Positions 1-6,024 of a stretch of 12,927 nt of DNA are shown here, in pieces. Source of the DNA: Planctomycetota bacterium. GTDB lineage: Bacteria; Planctomycetota; PUPC01; DSUN01. Positions within the stretch are counted from its first letter, which is position 1; each line of letters starts with the position of its first letter. The position numbers were made by a program, and so were the translations under genes. The stretch spans positions 1-12,927 of the forward strand of contig VGYW01000239.1 of the NCBI GenBank assembly GCA_016872875.1. Direction: 5' to 3'. The notes below the pieces were generated by a model that had not been told where the DNA came from, made no database searches, and saw only the letters and a list, made by a program, of their open reading frames with translations.

Positions 1-265
1 GCCCCCTTCGGGGGCTTGGATGGGGGGGACGCGCGATCCCAGGGCTCCCTTCGGTCGCCCTGGGCTACGGCTGGGTCGCCCGCGTCGGCGGGCTACAAGG
101 CCCCGAGATGTGGGCAAAGATCAGGGCTTCGCCCTGGGCTGATATAGCACGCTCCGTTCGGAGCTTCGGAACCCAAGAAGGTTGCCAGGATTGGGGGCCA
201 TACTCCAATCCTCCCCGTCCGTCGTCCTCGATTCTCTTCGCTCCCTCTCCCCTCGGGAGAGGGAA
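1..265. repeat. Hairpin-rich non-coding left edge
   Basis: No credible gene lies in the first 355 bases; the long minus-strand frame running through here is the shadow of the symporter gene. The stretch is a mosaic of small inverted repeats. There is a 6-bp stem with a TTC loop at 1-15, CCCAGGG/CCCTGGG arms at 38-44 and 58-64, AGGGC-TTC-GCCCT at 123-135, GCTCCGTTCGGAGC at 151-164, and a 9-bp CCCTCTCCC/GGGAGAGGG stem at 243-263. The last belongs to the same family as the repeats at 12604-12790. Some could end transcription from the left, but none is followed by a T-run. Such palindromes are typical of intergenic DNA in planctomycete-like genomes. Confidence 0.6.
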
Positions 266-283
266 CAGAAGCGGCTTCGGCCC

Positions 284-312
284 TTGACGGCGGGGCGGGA
301 TAGTGGCAGAAT
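284..312 (+). promoter_or_regulatory. Likely sigma70-type promoter for the symporter operon
   Basis: TTGACG (284-289) is followed after 17 bp by CAGAAT (307-312). These match the -35 consensus at 5 of 6 positions and the -10 consensus at 4 of 6. The leader to the symporter ATG is then about 35-40 nt. The layout resembles the stronger promoter at 4270-4297. It is read from sequence only. Confidence 0.4.
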
Positions 313-355
313 GCTGTGGGCGCGGAACGGCACGCCACACTAGGAGCACCACGGA

Positions 356-1999
356 ATGGGCATGTTCGCCACGAACTTCACGGGCGTGGACTGGGCGATC
401 GTGGGCGTCTACATCCTTGGTGTCGCCGCCTTCGGCGTGTGGGTGAACAGGTACATCCACAACGTGGCCGACTACATGGTGGCCGGGCGCTCGGCGGGCA
501 CGGCGCTCAACGTGGCCACCTTCCTGGCCACGGGCCTGTGCCTCGTGACCATCATGTACTCGGCGATTGACGGCTTCGACAAGGGCTTCGCCTTCATGAT
601 CGTGGCGGTCATTGCCATGATCATCGGGCTGTTCATCGGCTCGACCGGCTTCGTCGTGCGGCGGCTGCGCGCGGCCAAGCTCACCACGCTCCCCGAATAC
701 TTCCAACTCCGCTACAGCCGCCGCGTCCGTGTGGCCGCGGGCACCATCTGCGCGCTCGCAGGCATCCTGAACATGGGCCTCTTCCCCAAGATGGGCGCCA
801 CGTTCATCACCTACTCCACCGGCCTCGGCGCCACGGGCGAGGCTGCTGTGGTGACGCAGGATTCCAAAGCCAAGGAGGCCGCGGATTCCAAAGCCGAGGC
901 CGCGAAAGCCGACGCGGCGCGAAAAGCCGCCATCGCGAAGCGGGAACTCATCGTCAACATCGTCATGACCATCATCATCGCCATCGTCCTCGTCTACACG
1001 GTGACGGGGGGGATGGTGGCGGTGATCGTGACCGACTACATCCAGTTCGTCCTCCTCGCCCTGGGGCTGGGGATTGGCCTCTACTGCTGCCTCGCCAGCC
1101 CGGAGCTGGGCTGGGACAAGATCGTGGCCACGTGGTCGAAGCGTCGCGGCGAGGCCGCGTTCAACCCCGTCCACGAGGGCTCCTACGGCTGGTTCTGGGT
1201 GGTCTGGCAGGCGATACACTTCGGGGCCGCGGCGCTCTGCTGGGCGCCCGAGGCGTCTCGGACCCTGACGGCGAAGGACCCCGAGACGGCCCGCAAGACG
1301 TTTCTCTACGGCTCGCCAGGCGCGTTCATCCGGCTGGCGATCCCCGCCCTCTTCGGCATCGCAGCGTTCGTCTTCGTCGCACAGCACGCGGACCTGGCGA
1401 AGCACTTCCGAGGTATGGTTCTGCGGGACGAGGGAACGGGTGCCGACCAGGCTGTGCCGCTGATGATCGGCAAGATCGTGCCCGCGGGGCTCCTCGGCCT
1501 CATGATGGCGGGCATGGTCTCGGCCCTGATGTCCACCCACGACAGCTACTTCCTCTGCTGGGCGGCGGTGATCACCCGCGACATCATCGTGCCGCTGCGG
1601 GGGCGGGAGCTGGCGGACAAGGAGCAGATTCGCATCACCCGCATCGCCATCGTCCTCATCGGCATCTTCCTCCTCGTCTGGGGCGTCTGGTACGAACTGC
1701 CCGCCAGCGTGTGGACCTACATGGCCACCACGGGCAGCGTCTACCTCTGCGGCTCGCTCGTCATCCTGGTGGGCGGCATGTACTGGAAGCGCGCGTCCTC
1801 GGCGGGCGCCCTGGCCGCGCTCCTCGGCGGCCTGGCATCCGTCCCAATCGTCTTCCTCCCGAAATGGTTCACGCAAAGCTCCGTGCTCACGGGCCAGTGC
1901 GGGCTGGCCAACTACGCCCTGTGCATCCTCCTCTTCATCGTCTTCTCGTTGCTCATCCCTGACAAGCCCCAACCTGCAACCCAGGAGGCCCGGCCATGA
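356..1999 (+). CDS. Sodium:solute symporter (SSF family)
   Basis: Inner-membrane Na+-coupled importer of the SSF (SLC5-like) family; the substrate cannot be told from sequence. The 547-residue length fits the family. The first span is about residues 12-31. The SSF signature is clear as TGGMVAVIVTDYIQ at 217-230. The second conserved core runs over residues 374-411, with GLLGLMMAG and MSTHDS; the Ser/Thr at 393-394 lies where family members form the Na2 sodium site. The start is well supported by AGGAG at 342-346, 9 nt before the ATG. A charged Ala/Lys-rich loop at about 161-197 is unusual and includes an 8-residue tandem repeat (DSKAKEAA, DSKAEAAK). The stop overlaps the next small gene by 4 bp, implying translational coupling. 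Confidence 0.93.
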   Translation: MGMFATNFTGVDWAIVGVYILGVAAFGVWVNRYIHNVADYMVAGRSAGTALNVATFLATGLCLVTIMYSAIDGFDKGFAFMIVAVIAMIIGLFIGSTGFVVRRLRAAKLTTLPEYFQLRYSRRVRVAAGTICALAGILNMGLFPKMGATFITYSTGLGATGEAAVVTQDSKAKEAADSKAEAAKADAARKAAIAKRELIVNIVMTIIIAIVLVYTVTGGMVAVIVTDYIQFVLLALGLGIGLYCCLASPELGWDKIVATWSKRRGEAAFNPVHEGSYGWFWVVWQAIHFGAAALCWAPEASRTLTAKDPETARKTFLYGSPGAFIRLAIPALFGIAAFVFVAQHADLAKHFRGMVLRDEGTGADQAVPLMIGKIVPAGLLGLMMAGMVSALMSTHDSYFLCWAAVITRDIIVPLRGRELADKEQIRITRIAIVLIGIFLLVWGVWYELPASVWTYMATTGSVYLCGSLVILVGGMYWKRASSAGALAALLGGLASVPIVFLPKWFTQSSVLTGQCGLANYALCILLFIVFSLLIPDKPQPATQEARP

Positions 2000-2154
2000 G
2001 CGGCTGGATCACATTCTGGAAGTGGGCCTGCATCGTCGGAGTTGGCAGCTACTTCGTCCTCGTCCTCTGCATCATCCCGTTCGGGGCCTGGGACATCCTC
2101 AAGCTCTTCCGCGACCTCGACCGGGCGGGCAAGGCGCCGCCTGAGGAGAAGTAG
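1996..2154 (+). CDS. Small single-span partner of the symporter (52 aa)
   Basis: This short gene encodes 52 residues. Its ATG overlaps the symporter stop (ATGA, 1996-1999), and AGGAGG at 1983-1988 gives an ideal ribosome binding site. The protein begins MSGWITFWKWACIVG, has one hydrophobic span at about residues 10-31, and ends in a charged cytoplasmic-looking tail (DLDRAGKAPPEEK). Very small membrane proteins of this kind are known next to SSF and NSS transporters (for example MetS, the small subunit of the MetP importer), where they are needed for or help transport. The role here is inferred from position and architecture. A chance frame is unlikely given the binding site, overlap and span. 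Confidence 0.8.
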   Translation: MSGWITFWKWACIVGVGSYFVLVLCIIPFGAWDILKLFRDLDRAGKAPPEEK

Positions 2155-2200
2155 CTTATGTTGCGGAAGGCGGACCCGAGCGGAGTCTGCGAAGGGGTAC

Positions 2201-2229
2201 TTGACAAAGTGAACTAAGTTGACTAAGTT
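2201..2229 (+). promoter_or_regulatory. Promoter and operator of the toxin-antitoxin pair
   Basis: TTGACA at 2201-2206 is a perfect -35 box; TAAGTT at 2224-2229, 17 bp on, is a weak -10, and AT-rich TTTATAT follows. Overlapping it are tandem 9-mers, AACTAAGTT (2212-2220) and GACTAAGTT (2221-2229). The first is a perfect palindrome around a central A (AACT-A-AGTT), and AAGT at 2207-2210 may be a third half-site. Repeated short palindromes over a promoter are what Phd-family antitoxins bind for autorepression, so this is probably the operator. Binding is inferred. Confidence 0.55.
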
Positions 2230-2252
2230 TATATGAGGGAAAGGAGAGACGA

Positions 2253-2486
2253 ATGAGGACCCTCACGGTTCACGAGGCGAAGACCCGCCTGTCCGCAGTG
2301 CTGGCAGACATCGAGACGACGGGGGAGAGCTACCTGGTGTGCCGCCGCGGGAAGCCCGTGGCGGAACTCATCCCGCACCGTAAAGCGGACCGTCTGAAGC
2401 CACATCCCGTGATGAGCCGAATCCGCATCAAGTACAACCCCACGGAGCCTCTCACAGCGGATGAGTGGCCGGAGGACGCCCGATGA
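2253..2486 (+). CDS. Phd/YefM-family antitoxin
   Basis: A 77-residue antitoxin of a type II toxin-antitoxin pair. The N-terminal half shows the Phd/YefM fold: MRTLTVHEAKTRLSAVLADI, then GESYLVCRRGKPVAELIP at about residues 24-41. This half dimerises and binds DNA. The C-terminal tail, about 45-77 and ending PLTADEWPEDAR, would wrap the toxin and block its active site. A good ribosome binding site, AAGGAGAG, precedes the ATG. The stop overlaps the toxin start (ATGA at 2483-2486), which couples antitoxin and toxin synthesis. It probably represses its own promoter through the repeats at 2212-2229. Confidence 0.88.
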   Translation: MRTLTVHEAKTRLSAVLADIETTGESYLVCRRGKPVAELIPHRKADRLKPHPVMSRIRIKYNPTEPLTADEWPEDAR

Positions 2487-2860
2487 TCCTGGACACTTGC
2501 GCCTTGTTGTGGCTGGCCCAGGGTGGCGGCAAGCTGTCGAAGACGGCGGCTCGGCGAATTGATGCCGCACCCGTCGTCTACGTCTCTGCCATCTCCGGCT
2601 TCGAGATCGGCATCAAGCACCGGCAAGGCAAGCTGGAGCTGCCTGCCACCCCGGCCGACTGGCTCGACGCGGTCATCCGGCACCACGGCCTCAGTGTGTT
2701 CGTGCTGGACCTCGCGATCTGCATCCGGGCCACCGAACTGCCGGACATCCACCGGGACCCCTGTGACCGCATGATCATTGCGACCGCCCAGATTCACAGC
2801 CTCCCGGTGGTTACGCCGGACCCTCTGTTCCGCGAGTACGACGTTGAGGTCATCTGGTAG
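2483..2860 (+). CDS. VapC-like PIN-domain toxin (ribonuclease)
   Basis: A 125-residue PIN-domain protein, expected to be a Mg2+-dependent RNase neutralised by the antitoxin just upstream. It begins MILDTCALLWLA. The acidic catalytic set is complete: D4, E41 (SGFEIGIK), D92 and D95 (HRDPCDRMIIATA) and D113 (TPDPLF). The RDPCDR...TPD pattern is typical of the PIN group that pairs with Phd/YefM antitoxins. A frame could open earlier at GTG 2465, but ATG 2483 is preferred: it overlaps the antitoxin stop, sits 7 nt after GGAGGA, and places the PIN aspartate at the usual residue 4. With all catalytic residues present, the toxin looks intact. Its RNA target is unknown. Confidence 0.9.
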   Translation: MILDTCALLWLAQGGGKLSKTAARRIDAAPVVYVSAISGFEIGIKHRQGKLELPATPADWLDAVIRHHGLSVFVLDLAICIRATELPDIHRDPCDRMIIATAQIHSLPVVTPDPLFREYDVEVIW

Positions 2861-2875
2861 AGAGAGGAGTAGGAC

Positions 2876-4075
2876 GTGATTGACTCCGCACGCCGCAAGG
2901 AGGTGCTGGGCCGGGGGAAGCCGGCTGTGGCCTGGAAGGGGGAGCCGCAACTGGGCGGTTGGTACACGGAGGAGGAGATCGAGGCCACGGTGAAGGCCAT
3001 CCGCGATTCGATGGACCCTAACGTGGGCTTCGGGTTCATCACGAAGGAGATCACGGACTTCGAGGATGCCTTCGCGCGGTATTGCGGCACCGCCCACGCC
3101 GTCTCACTCTCCACCGCCAGCGTGGGCCTCGACCTGGCGATGGCATGCCTCGACCTGGAGCCCGGCGATGAGGTGATCGTGCCGGCGGTGAACTTCAGGG
3201 CGTCCGCGCTCGCAGTCCTCGGGCGCGGCGGGAGGGTGGTCTTCTGCGACGCGGACGACCGCACCTTCTGCGCCGACCCGGAGGACGTCGAGCGGCGGAT
3301 GACGCCGCGGACCCGCGCCATCGTGCCAACGCACATGAACGGGCTGTCCGCCGACGTGGACGCCCTCCTGGCCGTGGCGGAGCGGCACCCGCACCCAAAG
3401 CACGGCCCGCCGAAGGTGATCGGCGACGCGGCGCGGGCCTGCGGCGGGGGCTACAAGGGCACGAGGATCGGCAAGCGGGGCTGGTGTACCGTCTTCAGCT
3501 TCCACACGATGAAGCTCATGACCACCCTGGGCGAGGGCGGGATGGTGACGACGGACGACGCGGCCCTCGCCGAGCGCCTCCGCGCGCTCCGCCAGTGGGG
3601 CGGCGATGGCTGGGGCTCGAGCTTCAAGCTCACCAAGCCCCAGGCCGCCGTCGGCCTCGTGCAACTGCGCCGCCTCGACGAGATGCTCGCCCGCCGCGTG
3701 GCGCTGGCCCGCCAGCGCTCGCGGCTGCTCGATGGCGTGCCCGGGCTCACCCTGCCCTACGAGCCGCCGGGCTACGCCCACACCTTCTACCTCTACACCC
3801 TCCTCGTGCCGCGCGAATGGGCCGGCCCGAAGCGCGACCGCCTGATGGCCATCATGGAGCAGGACTACGGCGTGGGCTGCGTGGTGGCGAACCCGCCGAC
3901 TTACTCCGGCCACGCCTTCATCCGCGCGCAGACGGCGGGCCAGGTGCTGCCGCGTTCGGAGGAGCTCGGGGGCCGCCTCTTCTGCGTCGCGCTCCACCCC
4001 CTGATGAGCGAGGAGCTCAACGAGTACATCGCCGCAGCCGTCATCGAGGCGGCGGAGAGAGTGCGGGCAGAATAG
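2876..4075 (+). CDS. DegT/DnrJ/EryC1/StrS-family PLP aminotransferase
   Basis: A 399-residue fold-type I aminotransferase of the family that usually transfers an amino group from glutamate to keto-sugars bound for glycans, antibiotics or envelope polysaccharide. Visible motifs are STASVGLDLAMACLDLEPGD at about 79-98, which contacts cofactor phosphate; IGDAARACGG with D184, which pairs with the pyridine nitrogen; and SFHTMKLMTTLGEGG at 208-222, where K213 is the expected Schiff-base lysine. KLTKPQAAVGLVQLRRLDE at 251-269 matches the usual dimer-interface segment. The GTG start has AGGAG 6 nt upstream. It lies 15 bp after the toxin stop, so it may be read from the toxin-antitoxin promoter. No other sugar-nucleotide gene is present, so the substrate cannot be named. 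Confidence 0.9.
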   Translation: MIDSARRKEVLGRGKPAVAWKGEPQLGGWYTEEEIEATVKAIRDSMDPNVGFGFITKEITDFEDAFARYCGTAHAVSLSTASVGLDLAMACLDLEPGDEVIVPAVNFRASALAVLGRGGRVVFCDADDRTFCADPEDVERRMTPRTRAIVPTHMNGLSADVDALLAVAERHPHPKHGPPKVIGDAARACGGGYKGTRIGKRGWCTVFSFHTMKLMTTLGEGGMVTTDDAALAERLRALRQWGGDGWGSSFKLTKPQAAVGLVQLRRLDEMLARRVALARQRSRLLDGVPGLTLPYEPPGYAHTFYLYTLLVPREWAGPKRDRLMAIMEQDYGVGCVVANPPTYSGHAFIRAQTAGQVLPRSEELGGRLFCVALHPLMSEELNEYIAAAVIEAAERVRAE

Positions 4076-4102
4076 GTGTTCGGTGTTGGGTGTTCGGTTT
4101 TG
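4075..4102 (+). repeat. 7-bp tandem repeat (GGTGTTC type)
   Basis: Four consecutive 7-mers (GGTGTTC, GGTGTTG, GGTGTTC, GGTTTTG) begin at the last base of the aminotransferase stop codon. Other 7-bp arrays lie at 5312-5345, within 5856-6015, and at 8530-8565. All sit at gene borders. Confidence 0.7.
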
Positions 4103-4161
4103 GGGTACAGAGTGGGCAGCGTCCCGCGTGCCCCGTCCCCCGTCCCCATCGTCTTTTCCTT

Positions 4162-4216
4162 GGTGGCACAGGCCTCTGGCCTGTGGGGAGGCCACAGGCG
4201 GGACGCCTGTGCCACC
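4162..4216. repeat. Two-tier palindromic repeat
   Basis: Perfect 12-bp outer arms, GGTGGCACAGGC (4162-4173) and GCCTGTGCCACC (4205-4216), enclose a second inverted pair (CCTGTGG at 4180-4186, CCACAGG at 4192-4198). The structure would fold as a long stem with a bulge. Elements of this type, recognisable when translated as GGTGLWPV, are common between genes of planctomycete-like genomes. It may also stop read-through from the aminotransferase, though no T-run follows. 4217-4269 holds nothing recognisable. Confidence 0.7.
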
Positions 4217-4269
4217 CTCATGATGTCCTAGCCCCCCGCCACTCGCCCCTCATCCCTTCCTTTCCACGT

Positions 4270-4297
4270 TTGACAGCCGGCGGGGTTCCGCTATGAT
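4270..4297 (+). promoter_or_regulatory. Strong sigma70-type promoter for the envelope operon
   Basis: A perfect TTGACA (4270-4275), a 16-bp spacer, and TATGAT (4292-4297, 5 of 6 to consensus). It stands 39 bp before the first start codon at 4337, so the leader would be about 30 nt. This is the clearest promoter in the window and marks 4337-5831 as its own transcription unit. Confidence 0.72.
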
Positions 4298-4336
4298 AGG
4301 GGGCGGTTCGGGGGCCTCGCTGAGAAGGAAGAGTCC

Positions 4337-4654
4337 GTGAACAAAGGGAAAGATTCGGAGGGGTTCGGCTGGGCAGCCATTCTGGAGGGGCTGGTGTGGG
4401 CATGCCTGGCCGCGGCGGTGATTGCGACGGTCTACGTGCTCATGCAGGAGCCCGAGGACGGTCCGCCTCGGCTGTGGGAGGCGCCGCTGGCCAACTACCG
4501 CGTGCTGGCGCTGGCCGCGTCGGGGCTGGCGGGGCTGATTGGGGTGGTGTGCGTGGCGGCGCGCGGCGGCGGGCCGGGACTCTTCGGCATGGCGGTGGTG
4601 CTCAACGTGATCGTGGCCTGCTTCTGGGCGCTGCGGTTCCTGCTCGTTCCGTGA
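4337..4654 (+). CDS. Small three-span membrane protein of unknown function
   Basis: 105 residues starting at GTG, with AAGGAAGAG shortly upstream. I do not recognise a family. It has a polar N-terminus (MNKGKDSEGFGW), then three hydrophobic segments at about residues 12-35, 54-76 and 82-104. A polar, proline-rich stretch (QEPEDGPPRLWEAPLANY) lies between the first two. It is the first gene after the strong promoter, and 17 bp separate it from the next gene. It probably acts in the inner membrane with the two following products. No catalytic motif is visible. Confidence 0.78.
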   Translation: MNKGKDSEGFGWAAILEGLVWACLAAAVIATVYVLMQEPEDGPPRLWEAPLANYRVLALAASGLAGLIGVVCVAARGGGPGLFGMAVVLNVIVACFWALRFLLVP

Positions 4655-4671
4655 GGCGCGGAGATAGCCGG

Positions 4672-5307
4672 ATGGAGAGTGCGGTTCTTGGGATTCTGCG
4701 GCGTGTGGGCGACCCCGGGGCGCTGGGGCTGCTGGTGCTCCTGGGGGTCGGGGTGGGGCTGTGCTTCGCGGGCGCCCGGCTGTTCCGCTTCAGCGCCGGG
4801 GTGGTGGGCCTCGTCGTGGGGGCGGAGCTGCTGGGACAGCTCGCGATGCAACAGGACTGGGGCACGGTGGTGACGGTGATCGCGGCGCTGGTGGGCGGGG
4901 CGGCGCTCGCCACGCTCTTCGTGCTCTTTCCGTTCCTCGGCGTGTTCGGGCTGGGGGCGGTGCTGGCGGTGTCGCTTGTGAGCACGGCGGCGCACGCGGC
5001 GCTGAGGCCGCTGTGGCTGGTGCTGACCGGGCTTATCGGGGGGTTCGGGGCGCTCATCCTGCGGCGGCCCGTGGTCATCGTGGCCACGGCGCTCTACGGC
5101 GCGCTGGCGGCTATGGCGGCCGTCTTCGCCCTTTCGAGCTCGGGCGGCCTCACGAAGGCGATCGCCGCGATGTCGGGCACGGTGGAGACGACCGGGGGCG
5201 AGCCGCTCTATCTCCTGTGCGTGACCGTGCTGGTGACGGGTGGCATCGCCGTGCAGTTCCGCTACGGCGGCCGGAACGCCGCACTCGATGGAGGCAAGGA
5301 GAGATGA
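4672..5307 (+). CDS. Multi-span membrane protein, DUF4203 (TMEM198)-like
   Basis: 211 residues, almost wholly hydrophobic, with about seven predicted spans from residue 17 to 195. The opening pattern, LGVGVGLCFAGARLFRFSAG with a Gly-rich span carrying a conserved Arg, then a second Gly-rich span, resembles DUF4203/TMEM198-like proteins. That assignment comes from memory of the pattern and is tentative. The frame is open much further upstream, but ATG 4672 is preferred: GGAG lies 8 nt before it, and the upstream part overlaps the previous gene and has no membrane character. The stop overlaps the lipoprotein start (ATGA, 5304-5307). Function is unknown. Confidence 0.75.
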   Translation: MESAVLGILRRVGDPGALGLLVLLGVGVGLCFAGARLFRFSAGVVGLVVGAELLGQLAMQQDWGTVVTVIAALVGGAALATLFVLFPFLGVFGLGAVLAVSLVSTAAHAALRPLWLVLTGLIGGFGALILRRPVVIVATALYGALAAMAAVFALSSSGGLTKAIAAMSGTVETTGGEPLYLLCVTVLVTGGIAVQFRYGGRNAALDGGKER

Positions 5308-5831
5308 AGCCATTTCCGATTTCCGATTTCCGATTTCCGATTGCCTGGGCGATGGCTTGCCTGGCCGTCGGGCTCGGGGGGTGCGGATTCCTCAAGGCCA
5401 GGAAGCCGCCGGCGCCGGCCGTGCCTGTGGTGCTGGTGCCCGAGATGGAGCCGATCGCGGGCCTTGACGGCGGGACGCCGTGCAAGCCCGAGGAGTTCGC
5501 GGCCGACGTTGCGAAAGCCCAGGCCGACTGGGCGGCGAAGCGCCCCGGCATCGAGCCGCTCGTCACGGCCCAGAAGGTCCGCGAGCTCTCCCGCTGGGCG
5601 AAGAAAGAGATGCAGGAGTACCGCCGCGTCCCCTCCCTTGCCAAGGTGGCCTTCAGGCCGGCCTACCTCCACAAGGAGGCCGGGCACCTTGTGCTCGAGG
5701 GCACGGCGGACACCTTGCCCACCCACTCGCCGCTAGTCACCCGCTGGCTCAAGGTCTACCTGCTCTACGACCAGGGCAAGCAGGCCATCGTCAAGGTCGC
5801 CGTCACCATTCGTGGCGAGGTGCAGGAGTAG
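5304..5831 (+). CDS. Predicted outer-envelope lipoprotein, unknown family
   Basis: 175 residues. A signal peptide ends in a lipobox with the lipidated cysteine at 27 (LGGC), followed by a Lys/Pro/Ala-rich linker (KARKPPAPAVP). The mature part has a charged helical stretch at about 62-106 and a beta-looking C-terminal half (YLHKEAGHLVLEGTADT; VYLLYDQGKQAIVKVAVTIR). I recognise no family. The ATG overlaps the previous stop and has GGAGG 9 nt upstream. The first residues (PISDFRFPI) are encoded by a 7-bp tandem repeat. An alternative ATG at 5352 would skip the repeat but leave a very short signal peptide with no positive charge. It is the last gene of the three-gene operon and is followed at once by a perfect hairpin. 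Confidence 0.78.
   Translation: MKPFPISDFRFPIAWAMACLAVGLGGCGFLKARKPPAPAVPVVLVPEMEPIAGLDGGTPCKPEEFAADVAKAQADWAAKRPGIEPLVTAQKVRELSRWAKKEMQEYRRVPSLAKVAFRPAYLHKEAGHLVLEGTADTLPTHSPLVTRWLKVYLLYDQGKQAIVKVAVTIRGEVQE
5312..5345 (+). repeat. 7-bp tandem array (ATTTCCG) inside the lipoprotein start
   Basis: Four exact ATTTCCG units (5312-5339) and a degenerate fifth (ATTGCC). The same array type, with the same leading GCC and slightly different units, occurs in the opposite orientation at 8530-8565. Here it lies within codons 3-14 of the lipoprotein gene. Confidence 0.85.
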
Positions 5832-5856
5832 CCCGCATTTCTGACGGAAATGCGGG
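5832..5856 (+). terminator. Perfect hairpin after the envelope operon
   Basis: CCCGCATTTC (5832-5841) and GAAATGCGGG (5847-5856) form a 10-bp perfect stem with a 5-nt loop, beginning at the base after the lipoprotein stop. No T-run follows, so it may stabilise the mRNA end or be a repeat unit rather than a true intrinsic terminator. Confidence 0.5.
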
Positions 5857-6015
5857 AAATCCGAAATCCCAAAACCGAAATCCGAAGGAATCTCAAAGCC
5901 CAAGAATCCCAATACTCAAAACAATGACCCCGGAACCGCAAGAGACCTTCCTCTTTTTTCGGTCATTGTGATTTCGGATTTCCGGTTTGTTTCGGATTTC
6001 GTGCTTCGGATTTCG
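5856..6015. repeat. 160-bp nested inverted repeat built from 7-bp units
   Basis: Left-hand units GAAATCCGAAAT (5856-5867) and CGAAATCCGAAG (5876-5887) are the reverse complements of ATTTCGGATTTC (5971-5982) and CTTCGGATTTCG (6004-6015). Inside them ACAATGACC (5921-5929) pairs with GGTCATTGT (5961-5969). The region could therefore fold into one large stem between the lipoprotein and the glycosyltransferase. The right arm ends 9 bp before the preferred glycosyltransferase start. No gene lies in it. Confidence 0.75.
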
Positions 6016-6024
6016 AGTTTCCTC

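Noticed and set aside
65..1972. A 635-residue minus-strand frame covering the symporter gene
   Set aside because: It is rich in His, Asp, Arg and Gly with no domain or span and mirrors the codon pattern of the symporter on the other strand; high GC makes such long shadow frames common.
2465..2482. GTG 2465 as the toxin start
   Set aside because: It would add six residues before the PIN motif; ATG 2483 has the better binding site, the ATGA overlap and the usual aspartate position.
5940..5959. A possible intrinsic terminator (AAGAG, loop, CTCTT, then T-run)
   Set aside because: The stem is only 5 bp and AT-rich, and it lies inside the larger inverted repeat; too weak to call.
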